A stretch of 64,000 bases of DNA from Anaerolineae bacterium (GTDB lineage: Bacteria; Chloroflexota; Anaerolineae; Aggregatilineales; Phototrophicaceae), in the NCBI GenBank assembly GCA_017303635.1, contig JAFLCG010000012.1:62001-126000 (forward strand), read 5' to 3'. Below are positions 24,969 to 33,857 of this stretch, in pieces; positions within the stretch are counted from its first letter, which is position 1, and every line of letters starts with the position of its first letter. The notes beneath the pieces are model-generated. The model did no database searches. It had not been told where the DNA came from and was given only the letters and a program-made list of their open reading frames with translations. The position numbers and the translations under genes were made by a program.

Positions 24969-25811
24969 TCAGCGACCGAGGTAATCCAGCACGATGTGAT
25001 TGAATTCATCGGCTTTATCGAACATGGCGAAATGACCGATGTTGCTCATGAGGAACAAATCGGCGGTTGGGATGAGGTGAGCCATTTCCAGCGCGTGTTC
25101 GGTGTATATGGCTTCTTCTTCCAGACCGTCCAGAATGAGCGTGGGGACGGTGATGCTGCCCATTTGCTCCGGGGTGTAATTCGGCTCGGTGGCCCACATA
25201 TTGCCAATGTTGTTCAAGAAGGCATCAAAGCTATCTGGTGTCGGCGATAGCCGGACATAATCTCCAGCCGCCATTTCGATGTAAGCGTTAAACCGTTCGC
25301 TCTCACCCACATCGGTACGCACCCCGGCAGGAATATAGTTGGCCCCGTAAGCAATTAGCTTGATGAGCCGTTCCGGATGGTGGATCGCAATATCGAGGCC
25401 GATGATGCCGCCGTCGCTCCAGCCGACGAGATTGACCGCTTCAATGTTCAGGGAATCCAGCAGCGCCAGCACATCGGAGGCCATCAGTGCGTAACCGATC
25501 TGCTGCTCGGACATGGTGGAGCGCCCATGCCCTCGGCTATCCATCGCAATCACATAGTACGATTCCGAGAATGGTCCGATTTGATTGGCGAAGTAATCGG
25601 CGTTGCCCAGGCCACCGTGCAGCAGTAAGAGCGGCGGATTGGTCGGGTCGCCCCAGGTGGCGTAATAGACTTCAATATCATTAACAGGCATCATGCCAGA
25701 CGCTACTGGTTCTGGCAGCGCGCTTTGCGCCGTGGTTATTGAAACCACAAACAGCAAACTGATGACCAATAGCAGACTGAATGAAGCGAACCTCAGCCAT
25801 TGACGTGACAT
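24969..25811 (-). CDS. Secreted alpha/beta hydrolase
   Basis: 280 residues. Residues 1-29 form a signal peptide (RFASFSLLLVISLLFVV then TTAQS, signal peptidase I type). The catalytic core has LLLHGGLGN (oxyanion region), GWSDGG with nucleophile Ser132, LILDGLEEE (Asp) and SNIGHFAMFD (His). The layout matches peroxidase/esterase-like alpha/beta hydrolases, now exported. Substrate unknown. Its mRNA end is marked by the 17-bp hairpin at 24924-24961. The ATG follows GGGGGATAG at a usable distance. Confidence 0.86.
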   Translation of the reverse strand: MSRQWLRFASFSLLLVISLLFVVSITTAQSALPEPVASGMMPVNDIEVYYATWGDPTNPPLLLLHGGLGNADYFANQIGPFSESYYVIAMDSRGHGRSTMSEQQIGYALMASDVLALLDSLNIEAVNLVGWSDGGIIGLDIAIHHPERLIKLIAYGANYIPAGVRTDVGESERFNAYIEMAAGDYVRLSPTPDSFDAFLNNIGNMWATEPNYTPEQMGSITVPTLILDGLEEEAIYTEHALEMAHLIPTADLFLMSNIGHFAMFDKADEFNHIVLDYLGR

Positions 25812-25835
25812 GCTATCCCCCTGATTGAGATAAAG

Positions 25836-25866
25836 AAAAACCCCGCTCCAGAAGGGAACGGGGTTT
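25836..25866 (-). terminator. Intrinsic terminator of the LysM glycosidase gene
   Basis: Stem AAACCCCG / CGGGGTTT with an inner TTCCC/GGGAA-like extension, followed on the minus strand by a T-rich run. It lies 18 bp past the stop codon at 25884. Confidence 0.85.
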
Positions 25867-25883
25867 CAAAAGATCTTTAACGC

Positions 25884-27329
25884 TTACCGGCGGGCCATGA
25901 CTGCGCCGAGGGTCACACAGGCATTGCAGGTGTTGTTCGGGCGGATGATGGCGAACCCGGCCTGCGGATCGGCACCGTAATCGGTCGAGTCCACATTCCA
26001 GACGATCATCAGGCGGACGCGACCACTGTTCTTCGCCAGTGAAGCGGCTTCCGCCAACCAGACCGCCTGATCCTGAACGGTCACACGGCTGGCCCAGTCG
26101 AAACCGGGGGGCAGCGGCGTGCTAAAGCCCTCACCACTCAGGAAGCCGAGTTCGGTGAAGCACAGCGGCTTGTTCGGGAAGGTGCTGGCGTACAGGTTGA
26201 CCATGGTCTGGTAGTAACGGGTGTAGTGGTTCGGATTGCCACGCGGATCGCCGCTGGTACGGCTGGGCGAGACAATGCCTTCGTTGTAGTGGATGCCAAC
26301 GCAGTCCATCGAGTTGGCGGCACCGGCCTGCGCCATCTGGCGGATGAAAATGTCATCGTCGCAGCCATCGTTGGCGCAGCGACCACCGAAGAAGCCAGTC
26401 GGGGCGGGTGCGCCGCTGATGACCAGCACGTTCGGGTTAGCGCGTTTGATGGCGCTGTAGGCTGCGCTGAGCATCTGGGCATAGTTGGTGCCGCTGATGC
26501 GACCGGCAGGCCACTCGCGGTTGATGTTCGGTTCATTCCAGACTTCGATGCCATCCGGGTTCAGCCGGGCCAGATCGCCCAGGAAGTTGGCGAAGTTCTG
26601 GTAATACTGGGCCGGGTTGGCCGCCAGTTGATTGGGATCGCCCAACACACCGAGCAAAATCTTGAAGCCGTTGCTGCGGGCGGCATCAATAGCACCCTGG
26701 GCGATGCTGGCTGCCGAGGCGCTGCCATTCCACCGGATCTGGCTCTTGGCCCAGGTCATGCCTGCGCCGCGCATCTGCGCCGGGTAAGAGAAGCTAAAGA
26801 CATGGCCACCGAGTTCAAAGCCACCGGTCACCGGGGCCGGGGTTGGGCCACCTGGAACGGGAGTCGGCTGTGGGCCGGGGCCGCTGCCAGTGATCCGCAG
26901 TACCTGACCGACAAAAATGCGGTTCGGGTTAGCGATGTTGTTCAACTGGGCAATCGCTTGAACGGTGGTATTAAAGCGGCGGGCAATCGCACCCAGGGTA
27001 TCCCCACGTTGAACCGTGTAGGAGGTTTCACCCCCTGCAGGCGGTGGGGTGGGAGCCGGGGTGGAACCGGGCGGCGGGGTAGCCGGGGGCGGTGTGGTGC
27101 CACCAGCAGGGATGATCAGCCGCTGACCCACAAAGATCAGATTAAAGTTGGCAATGCTGTTACGCTGGGCGATGGCCTGCATCGAAACACCATAGCGCAG
27201 CGAGATGCGGAACAGATTTTCCCCTCCCTGCACCACATGCACCTGTTCTCCGGCATTCTGTGCCACAGTGGTGCTAACGATGAGCAGGGACATCATCAAC
27301 AGCGTGATGAGGACTAGCCAACGACGCAT
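25884..27329 (-). CDS. Secreted LysM-repeat glycoside hydrolase-like protein
   Basis: 481 residues. Signal peptide 1-24 (ends TTVAQNA). Two LysM domains, about 29-75 (VVQGGENLFRISLRYG) and 103-147 (VQRGDTLGAIARRFN), are joined by Pro/Thr/Gly linkers. Residues 170-481 form a TIM-barrel glycosidase of clan A type: Glu266 in VWNEPN is the acid/base and Glu393 in CFTELG the nucleophile; CVGIHYNEG fits strand six. LysM should hold it to peptidoglycan or a chitin-like glycan. The polymer cleaved is unknown. Monocistronic, with its own terminator. Confidence 0.87.
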   Translation of the reverse strand: MRRWLVLITLLMMSLLIVSTTVAQNAGEQVHVVQGGENLFRISLRYGVSMQAIAQRNSIANFNLIFVGQRLIIPAGGTTPPPATPPPGSTPAPTPPPAGGETSYTVQRGDTLGAIARRFNTTVQAIAQLNNIANPNRIFVGQVLRITGSGPGPQPTPVPGGPTPAPVTGGFELGGHVFSFSYPAQMRGAGMTWAKSQIRWNGSASAASIAQGAIDAARSNGFKILLGVLGDPNQLAANPAQYYQNFANFLGDLARLNPDGIEVWNEPNINREWPAGRISGTNYAQMLSAAYSAIKRANPNVLVISGAPAPTGFFGGRCANDGCDDDIFIRQMAQAGAANSMDCVGIHYNEGIVSPSRTSGDPRGNPNHYTRYYQTMVNLYASTFPNKPLCFTELGFLSGEGFSTPLPPGFDWASRVTVQDQAVWLAEAASLAKNSGRVRLMIVWNVDSTDYGADPQAGFAIIRPNNTCNACVTLGAVMARR

Positions 27330-27529
27330 AAGAGCTCCTTTTCTGAGTTCCTGAAAAAAGCAGACATCGTTTCAACTACGTATGAATTGAGTTTAGCACG
27401 CTTCAGCAAAACGCGCTTCTGTGCCGAGGCCGGGCAGGTCGCCACCTGAACCCGCCGGTTGTATAGTTGGGACTGATAGCTGTGATCTATGATCGGGAGC
27501 TGAACCTTCATGTGTGATTCGGGTGAACT

Positions 27530-29797
27530 ATGATGCGCTGGCTTGAGCCTGGTTCGATTGATGTTCCAGCGGATCTACGCGAGGCGGTTGGCGGGCATCT
27601 GCTGGTTGCCGAGACTCTGGTTCGGCGCAGAATCACCGCGGTCGAGCAGGCAGCGGCTTTCCTCGATCCGGCGCGCTATCGTCCGGCTTCGGCCTTCGAT
27701 CTGCCGGATATGTATCGTGCTGCGGAAATCGTGCGGGAGGCAGTTCGCCGCCAAAAGACCATCCTCATCTGGGGAGACTTTGATGTCGATGGGCAGACCT
27801 CAACGGCGCTTCTGGTTGATGCACTGCGGGGGATGGGGGCACAGCCGCGCTTTTATATCCCCGACCGACAGACTGATGGACACGGTATCAACCTGGAGCG
27901 TCTTAAGACTTGGCTAAGTGGGGTTGATCTGCTGCTGACCTGCGATACCGGCATCGCTGCCCATGAGTCGATTGCCTGGGCGAGGAAGCAGGGTGTACAG
28001 GTCGTGGTCACCGATCATCACACGCTGCAGCCGACCTTGCCTCCGGCGGACGCGGTCGTAAATCCGATGCGCTTGCCGGAGGGGCATCCCCTGCGTGAAC
28101 TCTCTGGGGTAGGGACGGCTTACAAGCTGGCTGAGGCATTAGGGTACTCCGGTGCGGAGGATCTGCTCGATCTGACGGCGCTCGGCCTGGTGGCCGATGT
28201 GATGGTACAGGTGGATGACACCCGTTACCTGATTCAACGCGGTTTGAACGTGATGCGGCAAGGCGGGCGGCCAGGTTTGCGCGCCCTGTTTGAACGCAGC
28301 GAAACCAATCCGGCGGAGGTCAGCTCGACGACGCTGGCCTTTGACCTTGCCCCGCGCCTGAACGCACTCGGTCGATTGGCCGATGCGAACCCTGCGGTGG
28401 AACTGCTCACCTCGAGTGATCCGGCGCTGATCGCCATGCTGGTCAACCGACTGGAAGGGATGAACAACGAACGTCGCTTCCTTACCCGGCAGATCGTCAG
28501 CGGCGCGACCGAGGCGATTGAACGTGAACCGGCGCTGCTGGATTATGCGGCGTTAGTGGTGGCGCACCCGGGCTGGCACGCGGGCATTGTCGGTGTGGTG
28601 GCTTCCCGCCTGGTGGAACGCTACCGCCGTCCGGTGGTGCTGCTGGCCCTGAACGGCGGCTCAGCCACCGGCTCGGCGCGGTCGGTCGCAGGCTGCCATC
28701 TGGTGCAGGCGTTTGAGTCCTGCGCTGATCTACTCACACGCTATGGCGGTCATGCCATGGCTGCCGGGTTGAGCCTGCCGGCTGATAAGCTGATCGAGTT
28801 TCGTCGGCGGCTCTCGCGGGCCGTGCGTGATCAATTGGGGGAGCGTCCGCCAGAGCCGACCCTGCCGATTGATGCCGTGGTGAACCTGAGCGACCTGACG
28901 CTGGATTTTGTGAAGGATGTGGCCCGGCTGGAGCCCTTTGGTAACGGCAACCCGCCGCTGACTCTGGCGGCGAAGCATTTGACCGTTCGCAGTATCAAAC
29001 CGTTGGGACGCCGGGAGGAACACCTGCAACTGGTGGTGGAAGATCAGACTGGGAAATCGCAGCGGGTCTTGTGGTGGAATGGCGCGGACTCGACGCCACC
29101 GACCGGGACGATTGATCTGGCTTTCACTGTCCGCGAAAGCCACTATGCGGGTAAGCGTGAAGTGCTGGTTGAATGGGTCGATGCCCGACCGGCGGCCGAT
29201 GTCCTGCTGGAGTTGACCACGGGCACGAGTCTTGAAGTCCTCGACCGGCGCGGCGCGCTTGATCCGGTTGGGTTGCTGGCGAGTCTTCAGCGGGATGAGC
29301 CGGATCTACTGGTCTGGCGCGAAGGTGGGGTAGCCGTCGAGGGTGTCAATCGCCTGGCGCTGAGACCGGCGCGGACCCTGGCGGTCTTTACGCCGCCGCC
29401 CGGCCCGGATGAATGGCAGGCCGCCCTCGATCTGGTTGCGCCACGCCGCCTGATCCTGATCGGTGAATCACCCGGCTGGGATGCTCCGGATGCCTTTTTG
29501 AAACAAGTAGCCGGCATGGTCAAAACTACGCTCTCCAAAAAAGATGGTCGCTTCTCAATTGCGGCGGCGGCTGCTGCGATTGCGGCTCGTGAGGCGACGA
29601 TCCGCGCCGGGCTGGACTGGTTAGTCGCGGATGGGCAGATTCGCATAAGCGGGGCTGTTGACGATGTGCTGATGGTGGAGGTTCCCGGCACGGCTGATTC
29701 CACTGCTAAAGCGCGGGCGCAGGAACGGCTGCGTGCTCTGCTGGAGGAGACCCGCGCCTATCGCACTTTCTGGATGAACCGCAGCACCTGGCCTTAA
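27530..29797 (+). CDS. recJ: Single-stranded-DNA-specific exonuclease RecJ
   Basis: 755 residues, a 5'-3' ssDNA exonuclease in recombination and mismatch/base repair. DHH motifs: WGDFDVDGQTS (Asp83, Asp85, Asp87), LTCDTGI and VVTDHHTL; DHHA1 motif GGHAMAAGLSL. LEPFGNGNPPL begins the OB fold. Residues from about 580 to 755 form a C-terminal extension that includes an apparent NTPase-less Rossmann-like part and a final winged-helix-like region; longer RecJ forms of this sort occur in Firmicutes and Chloroflexota. Starts ATGATG; a membrane histidine kinase gene follows 81 bp later. Confidence 0.93.
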   Translation: MMRWLEPGSIDVPADLREAVGGHLLVAETLVRRRITAVEQAAAFLDPARYRPASAFDLPDMYRAAEIVREAVRRQKTILIWGDFDVDGQTSTALLVDALRGMGAQPRFYIPDRQTDGHGINLERLKTWLSGVDLLLTCDTGIAAHESIAWARKQGVQVVVTDHHTLQPTLPPADAVVNPMRLPEGHPLRELSGVGTAYKLAEALGYSGAEDLLDLTALGLVADVMVQVDDTRYLIQRGLNVMRQGGRPGLRALFERSETNPAEVSSTTLAFDLAPRLNALGRLADANPAVELLTSSDPALIAMLVNRLEGMNNERRFLTRQIVSGATEAIEREPALLDYAALVVAHPGWHAGIVGVVASRLVERYRRPVVLLALNGGSATGSARSVAGCHLVQAFESCADLLTRYGGHAMAAGLSLPADKLIEFRRRLSRAVRDQLGERPPEPTLPIDAVVNLSDLTLDFVKDVARLEPFGNGNPPLTLAAKHLTVRSIKPLGRREEHLQLVVEDQTGKSQRVLWWNGADSTPPTGTIDLAFTVRESHYAGKREVLVEWVDARPAADVLLELTTGTSLEVLDRRGALDPVGLLASLQRDEPDLLVWREGGVAVEGVNRLALRPARTLAVFTPPPGPDEWQAALDLVAPRRLILIGESPGWDAPDAFLKQVAGMVKTTLSKKDGRFSIAAAAAAIAAREATIRAGLDWLVADGQIRISGAVDDVLMVEVPGTADSTAKARAQERLRALLEETRAYRTFWMNRSTWP

Positions 29798-29878
29798 TGC
29801 GGGCGGAGATTGTGAAACCTGCTACAATTAATGAAATAATTGTTACACGGTGTTCCAACCTCATAAGGTCGGTTTTAC

Positions 29879-31384
29879 ATGCCCATCGGATTGCAATTTA
29901 TTCTGCTGGTATGGGTGTTTGCCATTGCGCTGCTGGCGGTACATTATGCCAGTCCGCGGATTGGTGCCGGGCCGTTCATCGTGATCCTGGCAGGTATCAC
30001 CACGTTCCTGCAGATACAGATCGAAGTCTTCTTTGTCCCCCTGCCGGGTATCATTATCTACCTCAGCTCACACATCATGCTCTCGGTAATTCTGATGGGC
30101 ATTCTGGTGCTGTATGTGGTGAATGGTTCTCAGGTTGCCAGGCTGACCATGTTTGGTCTGATTGCGGTGACTTGCATGATCGCCCTGTTTATGCTGGTCG
30201 CGCAGGCGGTACTTCAGCCCGGTTCCGCCCAGATTGGCGGTTCGGCCTATGTGCTGATCGCGAACTTTCAGCCCCGGGTGGTGATCGCGTCGATTGCCAC
30301 GCTGCTGGCGGATATGATTGCCATCGCAATCGTGTATCAGGGGAGCAAGAATGTTTTTGGCAAGCGTATTCCGGAAGCCATCCCGGCAGGTTTGGCGCTG
30401 CTGGCCGCACTCTGGACGGATGCCTTCCTGTTCATCCTCTTCTCGGAACTGGGGACGCCGGGTTTTGTGAGCGATATTCCAGGCTCGCTGCTCGGCAAAT
30501 CAGTGATGGCGTTGGTGCTTTGGCCGGTGGTGGCCTTTTATCTGACGCGCTTTGCGCCTCGGCTGCCGGACTATCAGGGTGGGGAGAAACGCCCGACATT
30601 TGATCTGTTCCGGGGTGGGATGAACGAAGTGCGGCTGGAACTGGTGCGCGTCAGGGCGGATTTGGCGGTCCGGGAGCGTGAAGTGGGGGAAGAACGACGG
30701 AAAGTTCAGTCCCTGCGCGATTTTATCAGCGAAGCCACCCACGATCTGCGAACGCCGCTGACCGCGATCAATCTGAAAGTCTTTCGCCTGGGGCGGACGA
30801 CAGACCCGGCTCAGCAGCAGGCTCAACTGGACGAGTTGAATGACCTGACCACCCGCATGAACGATATGATTGATGACATGCTGACTCTTTCGCGGCTGGA
30901 TAGCGAAACAGATTTTGTACTGGCACCAATATCACTTAATGAGGTGGTGCGGCGAGCCTGTGGCCCGCTGCAGGCGCTGGCGCTGGACAAAGATCTGCTG
31001 CTGCATGTGAAGCTGCGTGCAGCCGATACACCCATTTTGCTCGACCCGGAGGATATTGAACGCATGGTGACCAATCTGGTCTCCAATGCTATTCGCTATA
31101 CGCCCAGAGGGGGTGAGGTGCGGGTCGAAAGCCACGATGAAGGTTCGTGCAGCCGCCTCTCGGTCAGTGATACCGGCATCGGTATCAAGCCGGAAGACCA
31201 ACAGCGCATTTTTGATCGGTTTTATCGCTCGGTTGAAGCCCAACGGATGGACCCGGCTGGTACTGGCCTGGGTCTAGTCATCGTCAAGCGTATCGTGGAT
31301 CTGCATCAGGGTGAGTTGACGCTAAAAAGCGAGGTGGGCAAAGGCACCACTTTCGAGATCTCGCTGCCACGCCGCACGACCTAG
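29879..31384 (+). CDS. Membrane-bound sensor histidine kinase
   Basis: 501 residues. The first about 225 residues contain seven or eight hydrophobic helices, a polytopic sensor region rather than a periplasmic loop. A linker coiled coil (VRADLAVREREVGEERRKVQSL) leads to HisKA with phospho-His288 in EATHDLRTPLTA. The ATPase domain has LVSNAIRYTPRGG (N box), VSDTGIGIKPED (G1), FDRFYR (F) and GTGLGLVIVKRIV (G2), all intact. No response regulator is adjacent, so it is an orphan kinase; the two lone receivers at 17.9-18.7 kb are possible partners. Signal unknown. Confidence 0.92.
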   Translation: MPIGLQFILLVWVFAIALLAVHYASPRIGAGPFIVILAGITTFLQIQIEVFFVPLPGIIIYLSSHIMLSVILMGILVLYVVNGSQVARLTMFGLIAVTCMIALFMLVAQAVLQPGSAQIGGSAYVLIANFQPRVVIASIATLLADMIAIAIVYQGSKNVFGKRIPEAIPAGLALLAALWTDAFLFILFSELGTPGFVSDIPGSLLGKSVMALVLWPVVAFYLTRFAPRLPDYQGGEKRPTFDLFRGGMNEVRLELVRVRADLAVREREVGEERRKVQSLRDFISEATHDLRTPLTAINLKVFRLGRTTDPAQQQAQLDELNDLTTRMNDMIDDMLTLSRLDSETDFVLAPISLNEVVRRACGPLQALALDKDLLLHVKLRAADTPILLDPEDIERMVTNLVSNAIRYTPRGGEVRVESHDEGSCSRLSVSDTGIGIKPEDQQRIFDRFYRSVEAQRMDPAGTGLGLVIVKRIVDLHQGELTLKSEVGKGTTFEISLPRRTT

Positions 31385-31435
31385 GGGCAAGTGCAGCCTC
31401 TTGCCCCGGTAGATGTCTCAGTTTGTGTTGAATTC

Positions 31436-31768
31436 CTAGACGTAGGTGACATCATCGCGGCGCTTGGGCTTTTCGATGATGATGGTCTCATCATTTTTGC
31501 GTTTCTCACCATCCTGGTACCAGCCGCGCCATTCGTCACGCATCCGTTCCCAGCGGGCGGGATCACCCCAATTGTGCTTTGATCCCTTGACCACCATGAC
31601 GATCAAGCCAATCAGCAGCAGCGGCCACAGGAACTTGAGCAGGCCGAAGAACATGAATGCTCCGATGAACAGCAGCGGCAGCATGAACAACGGACTCGGC
31701 CCCCGGTGGTGCCAGCCCATGTGATGCCGATGATGATGCCAACTGCCCATATGATGATTCCCGTGCAT
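31436..31768 (-). CDS. Small His-rich membrane protein
   Basis: 110 residues. The N-terminus is extremely His-rich (HHMGSWHHHRHHMGWHH within residues 5-21) and could bind Ni, Zn, Cu or haem. Two hydrophobic segments follow (about 26-45 and 46-62), then a charged soluble tail with WERMRDEWRGWYQ and KPKRRDD. Orientation is uncertain: the His tail may lie outside. Not recognised as a named family. The 3' end faces the histidine kinase gene and the 5' end the TetR gene. Confidence 0.65.
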   Translation of the reverse strand: MHGNHHMGSWHHHRHHMGWHHRGPSPLFMLPLLFIGAFMFFGLLKFLWPLLLIGLIVMVVKGSKHNWGDPARWERMRDEWRGWYQDGEKRKNDETIIIEKPKRRDDVTYV

Positions 31769-31938
31769 GTCGTTTTGTCTCCCGGTAAAGATGTACAGAG
31801 TAGAATACGCAATTACAGGGTATGGGTTGCTGCCCGCAGATGAAAGCTGGATGAAGGTCTAACTTCCTGCCTATTTGGGTAGGTGTGCCTGGGCACATTC
31901 ATTCTCTATTCATGCAAGTAGATCGCTTGTATGGTAAA

Positions 31939-31956
31939 TTCTACATAGGTGTAGAA
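31939..31956. promoter_or_regulatory. TetR operator site 1
   Basis: TTCTACATAGGTGTAGAA, an inverted repeat (7 of 8 arm positions pair) placed one base before the ATG of the tetR gene. It matches the perfect palindrome at 32570-32587. A repressor bound here would block its own gene's transcription or translation start. Confidence 0.85.
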
Positions 31957-31957
31957 A

Positions 31958-32548
31958 ATGAACTCAAAAGATAACCTCACTCACCGGCAGATACTCGATG
32001 CCTCAGAGAAGCTCTTCTCTGAGCGCGGTTATACGGCTGTCACTTTACAGGATATTGCCCGCGCAGTGGAGATGCGCCATGCCTCACTTTACTACTACGC
32101 ACCCGGTGGCAAAGAAGAGTTGTACGTTAAGGTGATGGAGCGGGGATTCCGTCAGCATGGCGAAGGACTGACCAACGCCATCATTGAGTCTGGCGAAGAT
32201 TTTCGTGCTCAAATTCATGCGGTCGCTCGCTGGTTCGCTACCCATCCACCCATCGATCTTGGGCGGATTGTGCGTTCAGACTTGCCCGCCATTGAGCCTG
32301 CCGCTGCCCAACGGTTGATTACGCTCAGTCTGGAAACGCTCCGAATGCCAATTGCTGCTGCCGTGCGTAATGCGGCCCGCAAGGGACAGGTGAACGTGGC
32401 TGACCCGGATTTCGCCGCGATGGGATTGGTCGCCCTCTTGCAAAGTGTGCACAATATACCGCCCATGTTCATGGGGGATACTGAAGATCGAGTACAGGCT
32501 GCTATTGCCTCTGCCGATATGCTGCTTGATGGTTGGTTCAAACGGTAG
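31958..32548 (+). CDS. TetR/AcrR family transcriptional regulator
   Basis: 196 residues. The N-terminal HTH spans about 8-55: ILDASEKLFSERGYTAVTLQDIARAVEMRHASLYYYAPGGKEEL contains the TetR recognition helix and the conserved YYY/F. The C-terminal ligand domain has no recognisable ligand signature. It is probably autoregulated, since an 18-bp palindrome abuts its start codon, and the same site precedes the next gene. With the YdeI-like gene and perhaps the GNAT gene downstream it forms a small regulon. Inducer unknown. Confidence 0.92.
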   Translation: MNSKDNLTHRQILDASEKLFSERGYTAVTLQDIARAVEMRHASLYYYAPGGKEELYVKVMERGFRQHGEGLTNAIIESGEDFRAQIHAVARWFATHPPIDLGRIVRSDLPAIEPAAAQRLITLSLETLRMPIAAAVRNAARKGQVNVADPDFAAMGLVALLQSVHNIPPMFMGDTEDRVQAAIASADMLLDGWFKR

Positions 32549-32569
32549 TGCTCTTTTTTTGCTTTCATA

Positions 32570-32587
32570 TTCTACACTTGTGTAGAA
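32570..32587. promoter_or_regulatory. TetR operator site 2
   Basis: TTCTACACTTGTGTAGAA, a perfect 8-bp-arm palindrome with a 2-nt centre. It lies between the tetR stop (32548) and the YdeI-like start (32608), just upstream of that gene's AGGAGG. The near-identical site 1 lies in front of tetR itself. Confidence 0.88.
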
Positions 32588-32607
32588 ATTCAGGAGGACG
32601 ATCGTCC

Positions 32608-33165
32608 ATGCCAGCCATGCCCATTACCCAGACCTTCTATGCGGTTGACCGCGCTGCCTGGCGTGGTTGGCTCCAGCAGAACCACGCCACCGCCAGCGAA
32701 ATCTGGCTGCTGATGCATTCAAAGTCCAGCGAGAAGCCGGGTGTGTCCTATCTGCACGCGGTCGAGGAAGCCTTATGCTTCGGCTGGATCGACGGCATTG
32801 CCAAGCGTAAGGATGCGGACTTCACGGCCCAGCGCTTTACCCCGCGCCGCCCGAAAAGCAACTGGACGGAACTCAACAAGGAGCGCGCTCGTCGCTTGAT
32901 CGCCAGCGGCCTGATGACCGACGCCGGGCGAGCGGTGCTGCCGGATTTATCACTCGAGGCGTTCAGCATCGCGCCGGATATTCTGGCGGCATTGCAGGCG
33001 GATGCCGAGACCTGGGCGAATTTTCAGCAGTTCCCCGACTTGTACCAGCGCGTGCGGGTCGGTTTTATCGAAGAGATGCGGAAGCAGCCCGCCGAGTTTC
33101 AGAAGCGGCTGGATTACTTCCTCAAACAGACCAAGCGCAACAAGATGTACGGTGTAATGGAATAA
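32608..33165 (+). CDS. YdeI/OmdA family protein
   Basis: 185 residues. Matches the YdeI/OmdD (bacteriocin-protection) family: W-x-x-W near the start (AAWRGWLQQNH), EIWLLMHSK, VSYLHAVEEALCFGWIDG, and RFTPRRPKSNWTELNKERARRL. The C-terminus carries a Lys-rich tail (FLKQTKRNKMYG). Biochemical role of the family is unclear. The ATG at 32608 has AGGAGG 10 nt upstream and is preferred to the longer frame from 32533. The perfect TetR operator sits just upstream, so the TetR protein very likely controls it. Confidence 0.88.
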   Translation: MPAMPITQTFYAVDRAAWRGWLQQNHATASEIWLLMHSKSSEKPGVSYLHAVEEALCFGWIDGIAKRKDADFTAQRFTPRRPKSNWTELNKERARRLIASGLMTDAGRAVLPDLSLEAFSIAPDILAALQADAETWANFQQFPDLYQRVRVGFIEEMRKQPAEFQKRLDYFLKQTKRNKMYGVME

Positions 33166-33175
33166 GGAGACCCTG

Positions 33176-33850
33176 ATGACCCAAGTGAACACTACCCCGA
33201 CTCTGACGGTGCGCCATGCAACACGGGCAGATTTGCCCTTCGTTGCCTGGTGCAACTACGAAGCATCTTCACCCTACCCCGGTTTCTGTTATTGGGATCC
33301 ACTTCTGGAAGGAACTGGTACAGCAACGATGGCCTTTATCGAAGCCGTCTTTCAGGCGGATGCCTTAGCCTGGGGACAGGTGGAGGATTTTGTGCTCATC
33401 GAACAAGATGGCAAACCGATTGCCGGTGCTTCCGGCTTCAGCATGAGCAGCGTAGACTATCGCCCGCTGCTGCTCTCGCGTCTGCCGGATGTCGCCCGTC
33501 AGCTTGGCTGGAGTGCGGAGACCCTGGCCCAATTCCAGCAAATGTATGAAAACGTGTGGGCCGATCCCCTGGATTCCACCCTGGCACCTGCCGCGCCCTG
33601 GATCATCGAGTGTGTGGCCGTGCTGCCGGAGATGCGCGGTAAGGGGGTTGCCCGGCGGTTGATGCAGGCGCTGATCGAGGAAGGACGTGCGCGTGGTCAC
33701 TCCCACGCCGGGATTTCCGTCACCACCGGCAATGATGCCGCCCAGCGGGTCTATGAGGCGGTTGGCTTTCAGATGTACATGGCCTATGGCACCGAGTACT
33801 TTGATGGTCAGTTCCCCGGCACCACCAAGTACCGCCTGCGTTTGAGTTAA
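33176..33850 (+). CDS. GNAT family N-acetyltransferase
   Basis: 224 residues. The GNAT core is IIECVAVLPEMRGKGVARRLMQALIEEGRARG (strand 4 and the acetyl-CoA-binding R/Q-x-x-G-x-G/A loop), followed by VTTGNDAAQRVYEAVGFQMY, which is the strand 5/alpha 4 block. It starts 10 bp after the YdeI-like stop, with AAGGAGA upstream, so it belongs to the same transcript and falls under the TetR operator. Acceptor unknown; an antibiotic- or metabolite-modifying role is possible but unproven. Confidence 0.87.
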   Translation: MTQVNTTPTLTVRHATRADLPFVAWCNYEASSPYPGFCYWDPLLEGTGTATMAFIEAVFQADALAWGQVEDFVLIEQDGKPIAGASGFSMSSVDYRPLLLSRLPDVARQLGWSAETLAQFQQMYENVWADPLDSTLAPAAPWIIECVAVLPEMRGKGVARRLMQALIEEGRARGHSHAGISVTTGNDAAQRVYEAVGFQMYMAYGTEYFDGQFPGTTKYRLRLS

Positions 33851-33857
33851 CCCACGC

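Noticed and set aside
24969..25811. Possible lipoprotein hydrolase
   Set aside because: The signal peptide has no Cys in a lipobox, so it was called a plain secreted protein.
26226..27317. Long plus-strand open frame (363 codons) over the LysM glycosidase gene
   Set aside because: It is the antisense shadow of a convincing secreted glycosidase, with no ribosome binding site and no family pattern.
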